From Prostheceraeus crozeri (Eukaryota > Platyhelminthes > Polycladida > Euryleptidae), in contig CAJQUW010011083.1 of NCBI GenBank assembly GCA_907163375.1, positions 1 to 64,000 of the forward strand: a stretch of DNA of 64,000 nt, given 5' to 3'. A model generated the notes under the pieces. It did no database searches, had not been told where the DNA came from, and worked only from the letters and a program-made list of their open reading frames with translations. Position numbers and translations under genes: made by a program. Positions 26,397 through 37,151 of this stretch are shown piece by piece. Positions within the stretch are counted from its first letter, which is position 1. Each line of letters opens with the position of its first letter.

Positions 26397-26622
26397 CTGA
26401 GCTGATTCTTCTTTACAATTTTTACTGCGATACTTTTGTACACCTGATGCAACCGTTTTCCTCCTTTGTTTGAGCTTCTGTAAACCGAGAACACGAACAG
26501 GAACGTTTTTCTTTTATTTCTTAGTTTTTCTTTTGTCTCTCGAGATTTTTTTCTTTATATGCTAAATCATGTTTCTTTTTTTCTCGGTATCTTTTTGAAC
26601 GTTCAGCAGGCGTCAGGGGCAT
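26397..26622 (-). pseudogene. Transposase-like gene, first coding exon, copy 3
   Basis: ATG at 26620-26622 begins MPLTPAERSKRYREKKK. Donor CAG|gtaag at 26397/26396. A 17-bp insertion-like partial duplication (TTTTTCTTTTATTTCTTAG) near 26505-26525 introduces an in-frame stop after RQKKN, so this copy cannot encode the full protein. Confidence 0.72.
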
Positions 26623-26705
26623 CTGAAATGAGAAAAATCATTATTTATATGATACAATATAAAAACAATACAGTTAAAGAAAGATTAACTAGATTTCTCT
26701 GATTC

Positions 26706-27096
26706 TGTAACATTCGTCACGTGACGAATGTTACCGTGACGAATGTTACATTTTTATAGTTTGTCTAAGATTGTGAAAAAACTTAAAACATTTCAGTCCG
26801 TTCAAAAAGTGCTATTACGAGATGTCATAAAGATCAAAGTTTTACGAAAATATTGATATTCTTACAAAAGCTTATCTATGTCAAATCTCCATGACGAATG
26901 TTACATTCTTAACCAATCTACCTGACTTACCCTAAAACAATAACGTTTGTCTGGGTTTTCACTTATTTCTAGTCAAAAAAGTAGATAGATTTTATTTCTA
27001 TACTTGTTGGACTTCAGAAAAATGTATATAGATTGTTTCTAACACGAGTTTATAAACATGTTGAATTGAATTATTGTTATGGTGACGAATGTTACA
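26706..27096. repeat. Subterminal GTGACGAATGTTACA repeats, copy 3
   Basis: Motifs at 26706-26720 (inverted), 26721-26734, 26736-26750, 26891-26905 (first base changed, ATGACG) and 27082-27096. Confidence 0.85.
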
Positions 27097-27453
27097 CCAA
27101 AGTTGGTGACATGTACTCTATGACGGATTTTTTCAATGAAAGTGGAGATCTGATATTAACTTAATCACTTAATCAATCTACGATACGTGTAAAGAAAGTT
27201 TGTACATCACAGAAACTACTTACCTCAACTGATGCTCGTCAGGTTGGCCGCGAAATTGCAAACAATAGCTGGTGACATTCACTTTTCAGGCCGATTGACG
27301 TCGACATGGTGCTACAGCAACCAATAAACGAACGCTAAGCGAATTCTTCCCTAACGTCGGAAGTGGGTGAGGTGGTTATCTGACATTGACAGTAGAAGAA
27401 ACAGAATCGATAATTAATCTAATGAATAAAGTACTGGTGACACGATTTTCACG

Positions 27454-27481
27454 AATTGGCCCATTTATCTGAAAATGACCC
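27454..27481 (-). repeat. Right TIR of transposon copy 3
   Basis: Ends GAAAATGACCC and is followed by TAAC, which also precedes the left TIR of this copy. Confidence 0.9.
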
Positions 27482-29026
27482 TAACACGTAGTAACATAGA
27501 TAGTAGCTTCCAAAAATCAGGTGGTCATTGCTTGCTTGGTTTAAAAGATATTCAAAGAATTCTCAGGGGCGAGGGTTAAGACTCATCGAAATTCGTGGTT
27601 AGACTCTCACATTCAAGACGCGCTAGTTAGAAGGTATTCACTTTCTAGAAATTTGTGCTAACTCTTTAGAATGATCTGTAATTTCTAGATACATGTTGAT
27701 GCCCTATCTCGTACTCCTGAACACTACTGCAGTCTTTTTCATTTTTGTCTTTCAGTTGATTTCCTTCTCTACTGTTAAACGAAATGGCTACAGCTTCAGC
27801 AGGTGAAAACTTTAGATTGAAACAACTTCTAAAAGTGCTTCTGTTGAAGTAATAACTTTTAGCTTCGAAGCATTTTCTGTACAGCAAAAATTTAAACAGC
27901 TAAACCGTGTAAATGAAAAGTAATCAGCTGTTTATCGCAGTCATAGAAATCCGACTTTCCGCTTTGTTTAAAGACTAGAATGGACAACAGCTGTTTGTAG
28001 ACGGTAATTTCAGCTGCTCGGTTATGCGCCGATTGCTGGATCTTTAGAAGAAGCAAATATATGAAACATCCAACAGTTTTAGATTCTTGCTGCAAGACGA
28101 TCTATCATAAATTATTTTATCAAAATGCTGCAGCCTCATTCGTTTAGGCATCGCTATCATTGCAGTGTATGTCCCCCACGTGCTATTGTTTTCGATGCCC
28201 ATGTCTGTTCTAGCGCCTTATTATTATAGAGAGTAGTCGGACTTCTATGATCGCAGTACTCTGGTTAATATATGTATTACCTTGTACAGCTCTACAAACT
28301 ATACGCGTTTTGTGCGTAATTTGTAGCTATGACAACAATGTATCTCGTAATGATGATATCTGTATCTATACATGCGAAAGAGATTTTAGAATTCTCAGTT
28401 GGCGCATATTCATAGCTGCTCGCTTTGTTTTCATGGATTGCTGCACAGTATTATTACTGTAACTTAGATTTGTTCCGGCAACAATGTTGGATCTCAAAAA
28501 TCTATGTTAATGTTATGTAACTATCAAAGTCAACGATGGAAGCTAAAAAATATTATTTGACGTTTGAAATTCTCTTGAATTGCTTCGTGACAAAATTATT
28601 CAAGTCTGAAGATTGAACTGCATAAATACCTTTGTGAAAAGTAATGCACGGTATATGTGATGACTTCAGCTCTATAACAGTGCATAGAAATCTGTTAAAT
28701 TCTTCACAACAGTTGGCGAAAGTTTCAAGAATAGAATTCTGTGTTTTCTCTTTTGTTTGATACAGTAGGCAACCAGCTCGAACGACATGCATGCAATGTA
28801 AGTTAATATATACTAGTGTTTTTATATGAACAAAGAAATTATAATAGTCGCAAATGAATATCAATCAATGGAGGCCAAAATTCTCTATGTACTGTTGTCA
28901 TGACCGTCATAGTTCTATAATATTGCGAAGTGTCGGTTACCTGTGGTTTCAAGTTTTGGTGAGTTTTCTATAGTAAATTATCCAACTCAGCCGACAGTAA
29001 ACCATCAAGCATTTCTCCATTTTCAG
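27482..29026. other. No firm gene; upstream region or intron of the ubiquitin-like gene
   Basis: Open frames here (for example 28247-28462 and 28553-28864) have no recognisable motif. A good splice donor, TTTTG|gtgagt, lies at 28958/28959. It would make a 68-bp intron ending at the acceptor ctccattttcag at 29015-29026. A candidate small exon before it (about 28913-28958) has a weak acceptor. The true first exon and start codon of the downstream gene were not found. Confidence 0.45.
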
Positions 29027-29923
29027 ATGAATGGAGAGTTGTAATCGTCGCTCAAGACAAGAAATTGGATAGGACTTACAGCCTGTCACCTGACACACTT
29101 TTGTGTGCGGTCATTGCCATGTGGCAGCTGGAGTTGGGACTGTTCGGTCCTTGGTTATTCAAATCTGATGACCGAGCTGTTGAGTACGATATGGAATTTT
29201 CTCTCCTTGAAGTTGGTGAAACGATGCCGGGATCTAAGATGGTGATCCTTGCAGCTGAAAACAAAAGATTCCCATCACCAAAGCTTACTTGGAACATCAA
29301 CGTCTTCATTGAAGGAAAGACGAAACAATATTCAGTAAAGCCTCATTATAGGTTGAAAAATGTCATCAATGAGTCCTCGGAAATCACTTTCCAATATGAT
29401 GGGAAGATCCTCGACAAAACAAAGACCATCCGCCAATTGGGTATCCCACAGTATGGAGTCATCACAGCTGTTAGACATAAAACTGTTGAGCTGGCGGACA
29501 GAGCTCAGAAAAGGATTCAGTTGTCAGATTCGGCGCTTGTGTGTGAGTTACGACAGCAACTGAGGAAGTTCGAAGAGGAGAATTTCATGCTTCTATCTAA
29601 AGAGAGAATTCTTCGTCATGATGATCTCTTAGTTGGAGTTGCTGAACCCATGAAGATACACAGACAGCAAGTGACAGTCAACATCGATAAGGAAGAATTC
29701 CGCTGGAACGTTGGGAGTGATAAAATCCCTTTCAGGGAATTCATCGTGAAACTCGCTGATGTATCCAACATCGGGCAACTGCAGTTATCGAGGCTCGTGT
29801 ATGTATGTCAGGGATGCGGACGACACATCACAGAGGATGAAGGAGAGTTCCAGCCTCTGAATGTGGAGTGCTGTCGACAACGATCCCTTAATCTAAAAAC
29901 GGAGGACGAGGTGATTCACAAAG
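29027..29923 (+). CDS. Multi-ubiquitin-like-domain protein, large exon
   Basis: Large internal exon, open throughout, with acceptor ctccattttcag|AT and donor AAAG|gtgagt, phase 1 at both ends. It encodes ~299 residues. Residues ~1-82 (from EWRVVIVAQDKK) look like a first ubiquitin-like fold. Residues ~85-152 give a clearer one, with FQYDGKILDKTKTIRQLGIP and then GVITAV, matching the 'GK.L.D..T...LGI....I..V' signature of ubiquitin relatives. Residues ~155-200 are charged and probably helical or coiled. A third beta-rich stretch starts VTVNIDKEEFRW, followed by a possible zinc site (CQGCG, then CC). No terminal GlyGly is seen, so it is unlikely to be a conjugated modifier. An adaptor or scaffold role is only a guess. 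No in-frame ATG lies near the exon start, so an upstream exon must exist. Confidence 0.8.
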
Positions 29924-32900
29924 GTGAGTTATCAACATAGCGCCTAGACATTGTGAAGAGTAGTTTTGTTGATTCACGATTATAACATGCCGTATATTTC
30001 GAAATAGATGTTGCAGCATCAATATGCTCCTACTATAGTCTCGATGAACACATTTTTCTTATATATATAATCACATTTTGCTGAAATGCTAAATAGCTAT
30101 GCTGTAGGCCTATATGCACCACTTTTCGATTTGCCTACGCATACACTTGCATATGACGCACGTCATAATAAGACAACGAATTTCAAGGTGTTGACTCATG
30201 CCCCTCATATTTTCCTCTGACACTGTTGATGAGGTAATTATGAAGCAGTCAATATCCTGCCACACACTTCTGCTCTAACTCCTTCACATTCTACAGTATT
30301 CCGTGAAATGTTACCAATGCACCAACAATATTGTGAGTAATGACTAATAAATTGTGCTTACTGTTCCTATTACACAGATAGGTCAATAATCAAAATCAGT
30401 CTGTATGTGCAGGTATGATGTTATCGATTTTGCAAATGCACTGACATTCAGTAGCTCATTGTAGCAGTTGAATACCTCAAAAATGGAAAACTGTAGGCCA
30501 TTCAATGCATATTTGTACCCTTCAAACTAGTTTTAGAATTTTTCCAAGACGATTGCGAGCTATGGGCATCATATCATCTAATCAATGAAGACCAATTGTG
30601 CAATACGTGAAAAAGTAGAATGGTCTGCCAAATGCTATCTTCCTTCTTCAACCACAATGTGAAAAATGTCCAGATGATAGAAATCTGTAGGTGACAAAAG
30701 ATGCAGGGAAATTTCATTATATTTTCTTGATCACTTTCAAACATATATGGAGCACAAAAATGCTGCTTTATTTGAATGAAATTTGCTCGAACGGTTGTAG
30801 GCTTGCTATATGAAAAACAAGCCCAGCTAGTCTGTGAACATCCTACCAATGCCATAAAGACATATTGAAACATACATGCTGCCTACGCGTTTTGAAATAA
30901 CCTATCAAAGATTACAAAAATTCAGCTATTCGTACTTTTTTCAAACAGAGTAACATTATATCATAGAATTTTTTGATAGCAATAATGCGCGATTTGGAGG
31001 GCACGTTAGTGCTTCCAATTCTTTACTTAAAGGGTATTCATCATGACAAAGTCCTTCACCATCGTTGCAGATGACCAAACAGATAATTTTATTGATGCAA
31101 TATTGAATTTCTTTTAGAGAAATAAAGCGGTCGATTTGTTGAATGAAACATCTTTAGGGAAGATGCTTTTCATATAAAAATCTATACCCAGAGCATCATG
31201 TGGCTTTCATTAACAACAATATAACTTGCATATTATGATTTATGAACCATCTACTCGTATAAGAATCGGATTTCAAATTTAGAATGAGAAGTAGATGCAG
31301 TCGGGCCAATAGTTGGAAATCTTTGTTCAATTTTGTCACTGAAATATGTCACAACTCAATAGAGAGAAAAAGAGTTGCCCTGACATCACTTGCATTGACA
31401 ATGAACCCTTTTAAACTTGCTAACGAGATAAAGAGATCCCGTGATGAAGAGTTCAACGATCGATCATGAACACATTGAATGTACATGTAGTTTAATGGTC
31501 AAAAGTAACTGTGATGACACTTTCTAAATGAAACTGTTTGGGGTTTAACTTGGAAGAGACGTGGAGACTTTGGAAGAAATAAAACTGCAAAATACGAAGT
31601 TTCTGGCGTTCGGTTGCAAGGCGTTTCTGCTGAAGGTTGTGCAGTCATCACACAATTAATGTTGTGTGATCATCTGCAGCAGAAAGACTTTATCAACACA
31701 AACATAATCAAGGGTGATATCGTCCTTGACAGCGAGGATATAAAGCATGCGAAAGTTCAATGAATTTTAGTACAGTCAATCTATAAGAAATTAAGCAATA
31801 TTCTAAACAGAAAATGATAAGTGCCAGTAATTAAATCAAAATTCATCATCCGTCAATTCGATTATGTCAATTAATTAGGCACAAAATAATATACATGTAA
31901 CTCTACTAATGTGAAATCCTATCTGTAGTATTGTAAGACTTCAATAGGAAAGGGACTAATGCAAGTACATGCGAAATAGTAAGGACTTAACTTAATTGGA
32001 ATCACTTATACGAATTACTAAAAATTACTCACTTGAACGTTACTCGATTACGAATTCTATTACTTTACTTAAAAACGTGTGGATAATACTTTATCAATCT
32101 GGTCAACTTTGTTCTAACGATGACGGTCGATTGGTCATTTTAAAATTGACACCGCACAGACCTGTCATCTGCCGACTAAGTCTCCCTGCTCTGATTGAGT
32201 AAGAAGATAGAAGTGTTTGAGATGAAGATAAAGTTATGAGATCCTGACAAGCACGCATGGTTCGTTCTCTACAGGTGTTAAGAATCATTCAAAAGCTCAG
32301 AAAAACATGTCTAAGAGTGAAGAAAAATGTGATACTTAAAATGATTAAACTTGATAGTAATGAGTTCATCAGCAGGAACTCGACCAGGAATCGTGTTTCG
32401 GCGCTAATTCCTGAACGCTCGGACCTGTTCGAGTGGGCCCTGCACATCTATCATGTACACACTCAATGACATCAACTTTAAATGTTAATACAAATGAAAC
32501 ATAAAATAAAATATACGATGAAAATTAAATATAAATAGCGGAAACTATTCAGACTGAAGGAAAGTAACATAATAATTAAATTAAAAATAAATAACTAATT
32601 ACGATGACAATGAACTAATAGCAGAAAAAATTAAATTAAAGGAAAATGACATAATCAAAGATAATTAAATTGAAAATAAATAATTGCAAAATTATAATCG
32701 AAACTGTTATGGCATTACATGTAAGAAAGGTTTGTCACAATCGGCAAAAGGACAGTATACGAACGTCTGGAGTCAAGGAATCCGGAATCTTTAATATCTG
32801 TAGTCATAATCGGTAGTTCATGTCAAAGTCGATACATTTGTTGTGTAGAAGGATTTGCAATTATGCATCTTGCCATATCTTCGTTGCTTAAAGGCTTCCA

Positions 32901-33246
32901 TCATTATCAAAACGTGCTGTTATGTCTATCTTAAATGTTATGTCATTCTACGGCAACTCAATATAGCTATTCCGTTTTTGCTGGATTGCGTCGAAAGTGC
33001 CTAATTTGATGAATAGACGGTATGAGTTTGTATGAGGAGATATCGAATGCGAGACCAAAGTATATAACCCTCAACATGCAACCTTGCCAATGTACCCTTG
33101 AAGCAGTCGGTAAGACGAAGTATGTCGGGTTATTGTAGTTAATGTAGAATAAAACCTCTTGATCAAATTAGGAGTGAGCAAAGTTTTGATTTTGATTTTT
33201 AAAATGATGAACCTAAAGAACCTCCTGTATAGTAGCGTGATGAAGT
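29924..33246. other. Intron 1 of the ubiquitin-like gene, first part
   Basis: AT-rich, with no coding signal I can support. 32480-32700 is low-complexity A/T-rich sequence. Around 32357-32430 a long imperfect hairpin contains TGTTTCGGCGC and, on the minus strand, CTGATGAACTC. This resembles the ends of Penelope-like elements, but I cannot build a convincing ribozyme from it. Confidence 0.5.
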
Positions 33247-34628
33247 AACGAAAAGAAAAACAGCTTTCTTCGACCGATTTGTATTATAATAACATCAAAA
33301 TGAAATAGTCATTATAATGGTAATGCTAGATTATTTTTGATTTTGCCTTATTCGGGAGAGGAGCATGAAAGAGAAATCAGGAGGTCAATGAGAACGACGG
33401 ATCTGAACCAGTTCGCATCAGTAAATTTCAAGTCCCGTACATTGACATCTATTCTACGTACTGGCAGAAGGAAAGTCTGTGTCTTACTGTCTATGGTGGT
33501 GAGCATAGAAATTGACAACAATAAAACCTCAAGAATGGAAATTAAGCTTCATGCAATGCACAATACCGGCAAATAAATCGCACGCATTTTCACTTAGATG
33601 CACCTGCCAACGTCTGTATGATTGGGTTAGAATCAGTCACATGAGTAAATCGAAGGTTTTAATTGGTTCTTCATGCCCCAACTTAGTTCCCCCGGATGTG
33701 CCGCGACCTTGAGTCAATTTCCATTCTAGCCAACTTCAGATAAACAGTTTATTTCTATGTTGGTGAGAATTGTGTGGTCTGTCACAGCTACATCTAACCA
33801 TGATATCTGCAACGTCCACAGAATTAGACTGATCGTCCCTTCTTCTGTTCGACTAGGAAATAAGCATTGGAACATTTAATGTCTATAAAATGGCACAATC
33901 TGCTAACATGCCATAGAAGCAAAACAATGATAACTTTTTAGATTAATAAGAACTTTCTTAATAATGATCGGAAGGACCAACATTATCAAGAAAACTTTAG
34001 CGCAATGATCTGAATTCTTCGAATCTGAAGGAATCGTGGTGATTGGAGCATTTTGAAGGAAATCACAGCAATCCGCAAGAGACGCACGACTATTTTTCCT
34101 ATCTCTGTAAGGCATTAAAAAATTTAGTACTTGCTAATTTTACACTTAGTAAATTCCTGCATGTACCATCATTTTGAATCAGTTTGCACTTCCAACAAAG
34201 TGATGATGTCAAACAGTCTAATTCTGTGTCAACGTCAAATTCTGCGTCCACAAAATACAGTGAACATTTTGTTTGGCAAAGTATATCGGTGAAACGAAGA
34301 GGACTATCAGGTCAAGATTGGAAGAACATTTATCATTAGCGAATTCATTAGTGCACACTATGCACTGCATAGACATCTTATTTCACATTTCAGCGATCGA
34401 CTTTCGACGCAATTTTATGGAACATCATTCATCGTGGACTGCAGAATACCTAAATAAGGCAAGAGCTTCAGGAACGCAAGATCCGCTCCACGAATCCCTT
34501 TATAAATGTCCAACAATCAGGGTAATGACTCTCGACTCTTGAGAAACCCTATGGCGAAATATTGAGTATTTAATTTTGATTTTATTATAATACAAATCGG
34601 TCGAAGAAAGCTATTTTTCTTATCATTA
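33247..34628 (+). mobile_element. Truncated Penelope-like element flanked by inverted repeats
   Basis: The arms 33247-33310 and 34563-34628 are inverted repeats sharing GCTTTCTTCGACCGATTTGT and TATTATAATA. Between them lie two coding remnants. 33337-33480 reads LPYSGEEHEREIRRSMRTTD, matching the linker between reverse transcriptase and endonuclease in Penelope-like elements. 34273-34340 reads YIGETKRTIRSRLEEHL, the start of a GIY-YIG endonuclease. The reverse transcriptase core is missing. The inverted arrangement matches known Penelope insertions, whose terminal repeats can be in either orientation. Confidence 0.8.
34273..34540 (+). pseudogene. GIY-YIG endonuclease remnant of a Penelope-like element
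   Basis: KYIGETKRTIRSRLEEHL contains the YIG tyrosine/glycine motif, the downstream arginine and the EH pair of the GIY-YIG nuclease fold. Upstream cysteines expected in Penelope proteins are not in this frame. It lies between inverted repeats inside intron 1 of the ubiquitin-like gene and is not expected to be functional. Confidence 0.75.
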
Positions 34629-35156
34629 CCATATTGCTGTCTGATGAATTTCAAATTATGATGAAATACTTGAACTTTCACATTTATGTTGGAAATTTAT
34701 TGTAGACGACTTTCATAAACAATCTATTTTTATTTTTTATCGCATGAAAATATCTAAAGACAATGTTGAGCGCATGCTTGAATGAATTGGAATAGCCAAA
34801 CCGTGTTGAATACAACCCAAAGAGTTTTTGAAAATACATGCAAATTAGGTGTAGTCGGCTACTGTCTTAGTTCGTGCAAAAAGTTAGAGTTTTACTTAGG
34901 ATTCACTGCTTGTTGCACAAAATCGACAGGTTGACTTATAAATCCTTATTTTAAATTGTGTTTAAAGGTTATTGTGTGGATGCATTTTTGGAGGAATGAG
35001 CAAGTTCATTTCATTATGCACTTTTGGCAGCGGTCTGCAAGTAATTTGCCTTTATGCGCCCAGAGGTAGACTACTGAGTAGAAAGAACAAACAGGAGAAG
35101 AGTGAATGGAAGAGTTGATCTATCACATAGGCCCCTATATCTTCATTATCTTGCAG
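34629..35156. other. Intron 1 of the ubiquitin-like gene, last part
   Basis: No coding or repeat feature recognised. It ends in the acceptor cttcattatcttgcag. Confidence 0.6.
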
Positions 35157-35270
35157 ACGTGAGCACATCCACATCCTCAATGCCAAGAAAAGCAAGGAAT
35201 AATGGAATGCAAGGTCCGAGGACGAACATGACAAGGAGGAGAACATTCTTTGACGTCCATCGCAACATCG
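35157..35270 (+). CDS. Ubiquitin-like-domain gene, exon 3 (basic linker)
   Basis: A 114-nt exon between ttatcttgcag and ATCG|gtgaga, phase 1 at both ends, so it joins in frame to the large exon. It encodes a serine-rich then strongly basic stretch (VSTSTSSMPRKARNN, then TRRRTFF). This is likely a flexible linker, possibly with a nuclear localisation or nucleic-acid-binding role. The exon number assumes one unseen upstream exon. Support is splice signals, phase and absence of stops. Confidence 0.7.
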
Positions 35271-35327
35271 GTGAGAGAGTGAGCTGTGAACGCTTTATCA
35301 ATGTCTAAAACTCCTTTGTTCTTGCAG

Positions 35328-35363
35328 AAGTGAGCTGTCAGATATCAAAGCCTGCACAGGAGG
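35328..35363 (+). CDS. Ubiquitin-like-domain gene, 36-nt micro-exon
   Basis: Thirty-six nucleotides between tttgttcttgcag and GAGG|gtgagt. It is phase 1 at both ends, so it can be included or skipped without changing frame. It encodes EVSCQISKPAQE together with the split codons. Confidence 0.65.
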
Positions 35364-35428
35364 GTGAGTATTTCTTACATGGCGACCATTCTGAGCTTGA
35401 ACTCTACACCTTCCTACATTCTTTTCAG

Positions 35429-35446
35429 ATGCTGCATGTCAGATGG
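35429..35446 (+). CDS. Ubiquitin-like-domain gene, 18-nt micro-exon
   Basis: Eighteen nucleotides between cattcttttcag and ATGG|gtgagt, phase 1 at both ends. It encodes DAACQM with the split codons. The three closely spaced exons at 35157-35446 have short introns of 57 and 65 bp. Confidence 0.6.
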
Positions 35447-35883
35447 GTGAGTACCTTCTCGCATGAAATCTTCACACAGCATAGTTGTTATGAACAACGA
35501 ACTGCCTCTAAAGTCAACTGCATGAAATAGCCATCAGCAAAACCTTTTTTTCATCATTATTATAAAAAATTGCTAATATAATATCATCAACTATATTTGA
35601 CTACATTTCAATAATGGTTCATGAAACCGAAATACAGTGATTCCCTCCTTGGCTGCGTGACTCGTTCAGTTCCGTTAGTGCATGCCAACATGTAGACATT
35701 TTTGTTAAATATTGTCTATCCGGTAATTGGAAATATAACTGCATCTTTCATGATTTTTACAACAAAGCAAGTGAGTAAGATAGCATTCAATCATGCGCAT
35801 CTTCTGCACCTGTAACTCTCATGCCGCATCATCAACATACTGAGTCAATAACGGGGACAAAACTTTGTTATCCATTGCATGTA

Positions 35884-36736
35884 CAGTGGACTCTCGATAT
35901 GAGAATCACATCGGGAAATTATGTTTTGATTCTTATAACGGGAGTTTTTATTATTATGAGTACTCATGCCTTTTATTTTATAGTAATGATGATATATACA
36001 TCCTTATTAGCAATCAGTATAGATAAATGCTTACGTAACTATTAAATAAGATGTTTCTTTGTGGTTCCTATTACCCAAGTTATACTTGCATACTTAGGCT
36101 AAAGAAAACAAGAAGACAATAGAAACATTATTCTTCAGTTCAGCTTCAACTTCGTCTAAAAAAGTCTGATATCTTGCTTTGGTGAAGACTCTCATAGGTT
36201 TGTTTTAGGATTCCTCCCATCTTCTTAAGGGCCGGAATAGGATACAGTCATCTCCACCTCGTGTGATGAGTTCTGATGACGTGTTTTGATGACGCACATT
36301 GTCAATTCTAATCGATGGTGTAGTAGGATACCGCAATAGGTGAGGATTTCAGCGAATATCACCTTCTCAAGGTTAATCGTGATATCATGACGCTTTTATC
36401 TGACGTTCATTGGCAAATTATTTAATCGATAAAAGGTAGGATTACGCCATTGGCGAGTATTTCAGCCAATGAAAGTTTAAGTGTTATCCACTGATTCTCA
36501 TAACGAAAGTGTATCCTTATTTGTTCTTTTAACGAGTGCAAAATGCATAGAACTTTATGGTAATTTGTTGAATGACTATTCAGACATTGGTTCGCATAAC
36601 GAAAGTGACATGATAATTATTCTTCTAACGAGCGGAAAACTTATAACGTTGTATAGAAGTGCTTCAGGAAAACGGATTTGATTCTAATAACGAGTTTATT
36701 CTTATAAAGAGTGATTCTTAAAACGAGAGTTCACTG
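35884..36736. mobile_element. pogo/Tc1-like MITE with TA target duplication
   Basis: The left end reads CAGTGGACTCTCGATATGAG. The right end, complemented, reads CAGTGAACTCTCGTTTTAAG. Both are flanked by TA (35882-35883, 36737-36738). CAGTGGA-type ends with a TA duplication are typical of pogo/Tigger-related elements. No transposase is present, so it is non-autonomous. TIR-like words recur inside (TTCTAATAACGAG, TTCTTATAAAGAG). Confidence 0.78.
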
Positions 36737-36954
36737 TAAATCGTAGTTAATTATGAATTTAAATGGTACTTATTTACGGGAACTCCATTCCAGCAGAGAC
36801 AGCATTAGTCCCTGCCATCTTTAAGAACGCATGACAGCAATAACTTTAGTGAAATTATCAAGCACGTGACCGGCGGATATTTTCATGCTTACTTGCAATT
36901 TTGCCTCTTCTTCGCCATAATGGAATTATATATTGTTACGTCAGAGTACCCAAG

Positions 36955-37151
36955 AAATAGGCTCTCCCTGCTTTTTTAGACAATTTATTGAAATTAAAGT
37001 TGAAATATGAGCGTTAAAAACCCAACGTTTCGTCCGCCACGGACTTAATCATGGGCAGCAAAGTCCAGACATTAATACAATTGGGTTTTTAACGCTCATA
37101 TTTTAATTTTAATTTCAATAAATTGTCTAAAAAAAGCAGGGAGAGCCTATT
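36955..37151. mobile_element. Palindromic element with hammerhead-like core
   Basis: The arms 36955-37024 and 37081-37151 are ~70-bp inverted repeats (AAATAGGCTCTCCCTGC against GCAGGGAGAGCCTATTT). On the minus strand the loop and left arm give ATGATTA, AGTCC, GTGGC, GGAC, GAAAC. This fits a hammerhead: a 4-bp stem II (GTCC/GGAC), the GAAA core and a CTGATGA box matching at five of seven positions. Short flanked hammerheads are known from Penelope-like elements. Confidence 0.6.

Larger units (their letters stand above)
23338..27481 (-). mobile_element. DDE-like DNA transposon, copy 3 (4-bp TSD TAAC)
   Basis: Third copy. Both flanks are TAAC, a clean 4-bp target-site duplication different from that of copy 1, so copies 1 and 3 are independent insertions. 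Its right half carries many variants absent from copies 1 and 2: ATTGATATTC near 26850, TCTCCATGACG near 26890, TCTATACTTG near 27000. An extra sequence-like duplication lies in the first coding exon near 26505-26520. Confidence 0.9.

Noticed and set aside
32357-32430. Type II hammerhead ribozyme (minus-strand GAAAC … CTGATGA order)
   Set aside because: Stem III pairing fails after the first base pair. Only a loose resemblance to Penelope termini remains.
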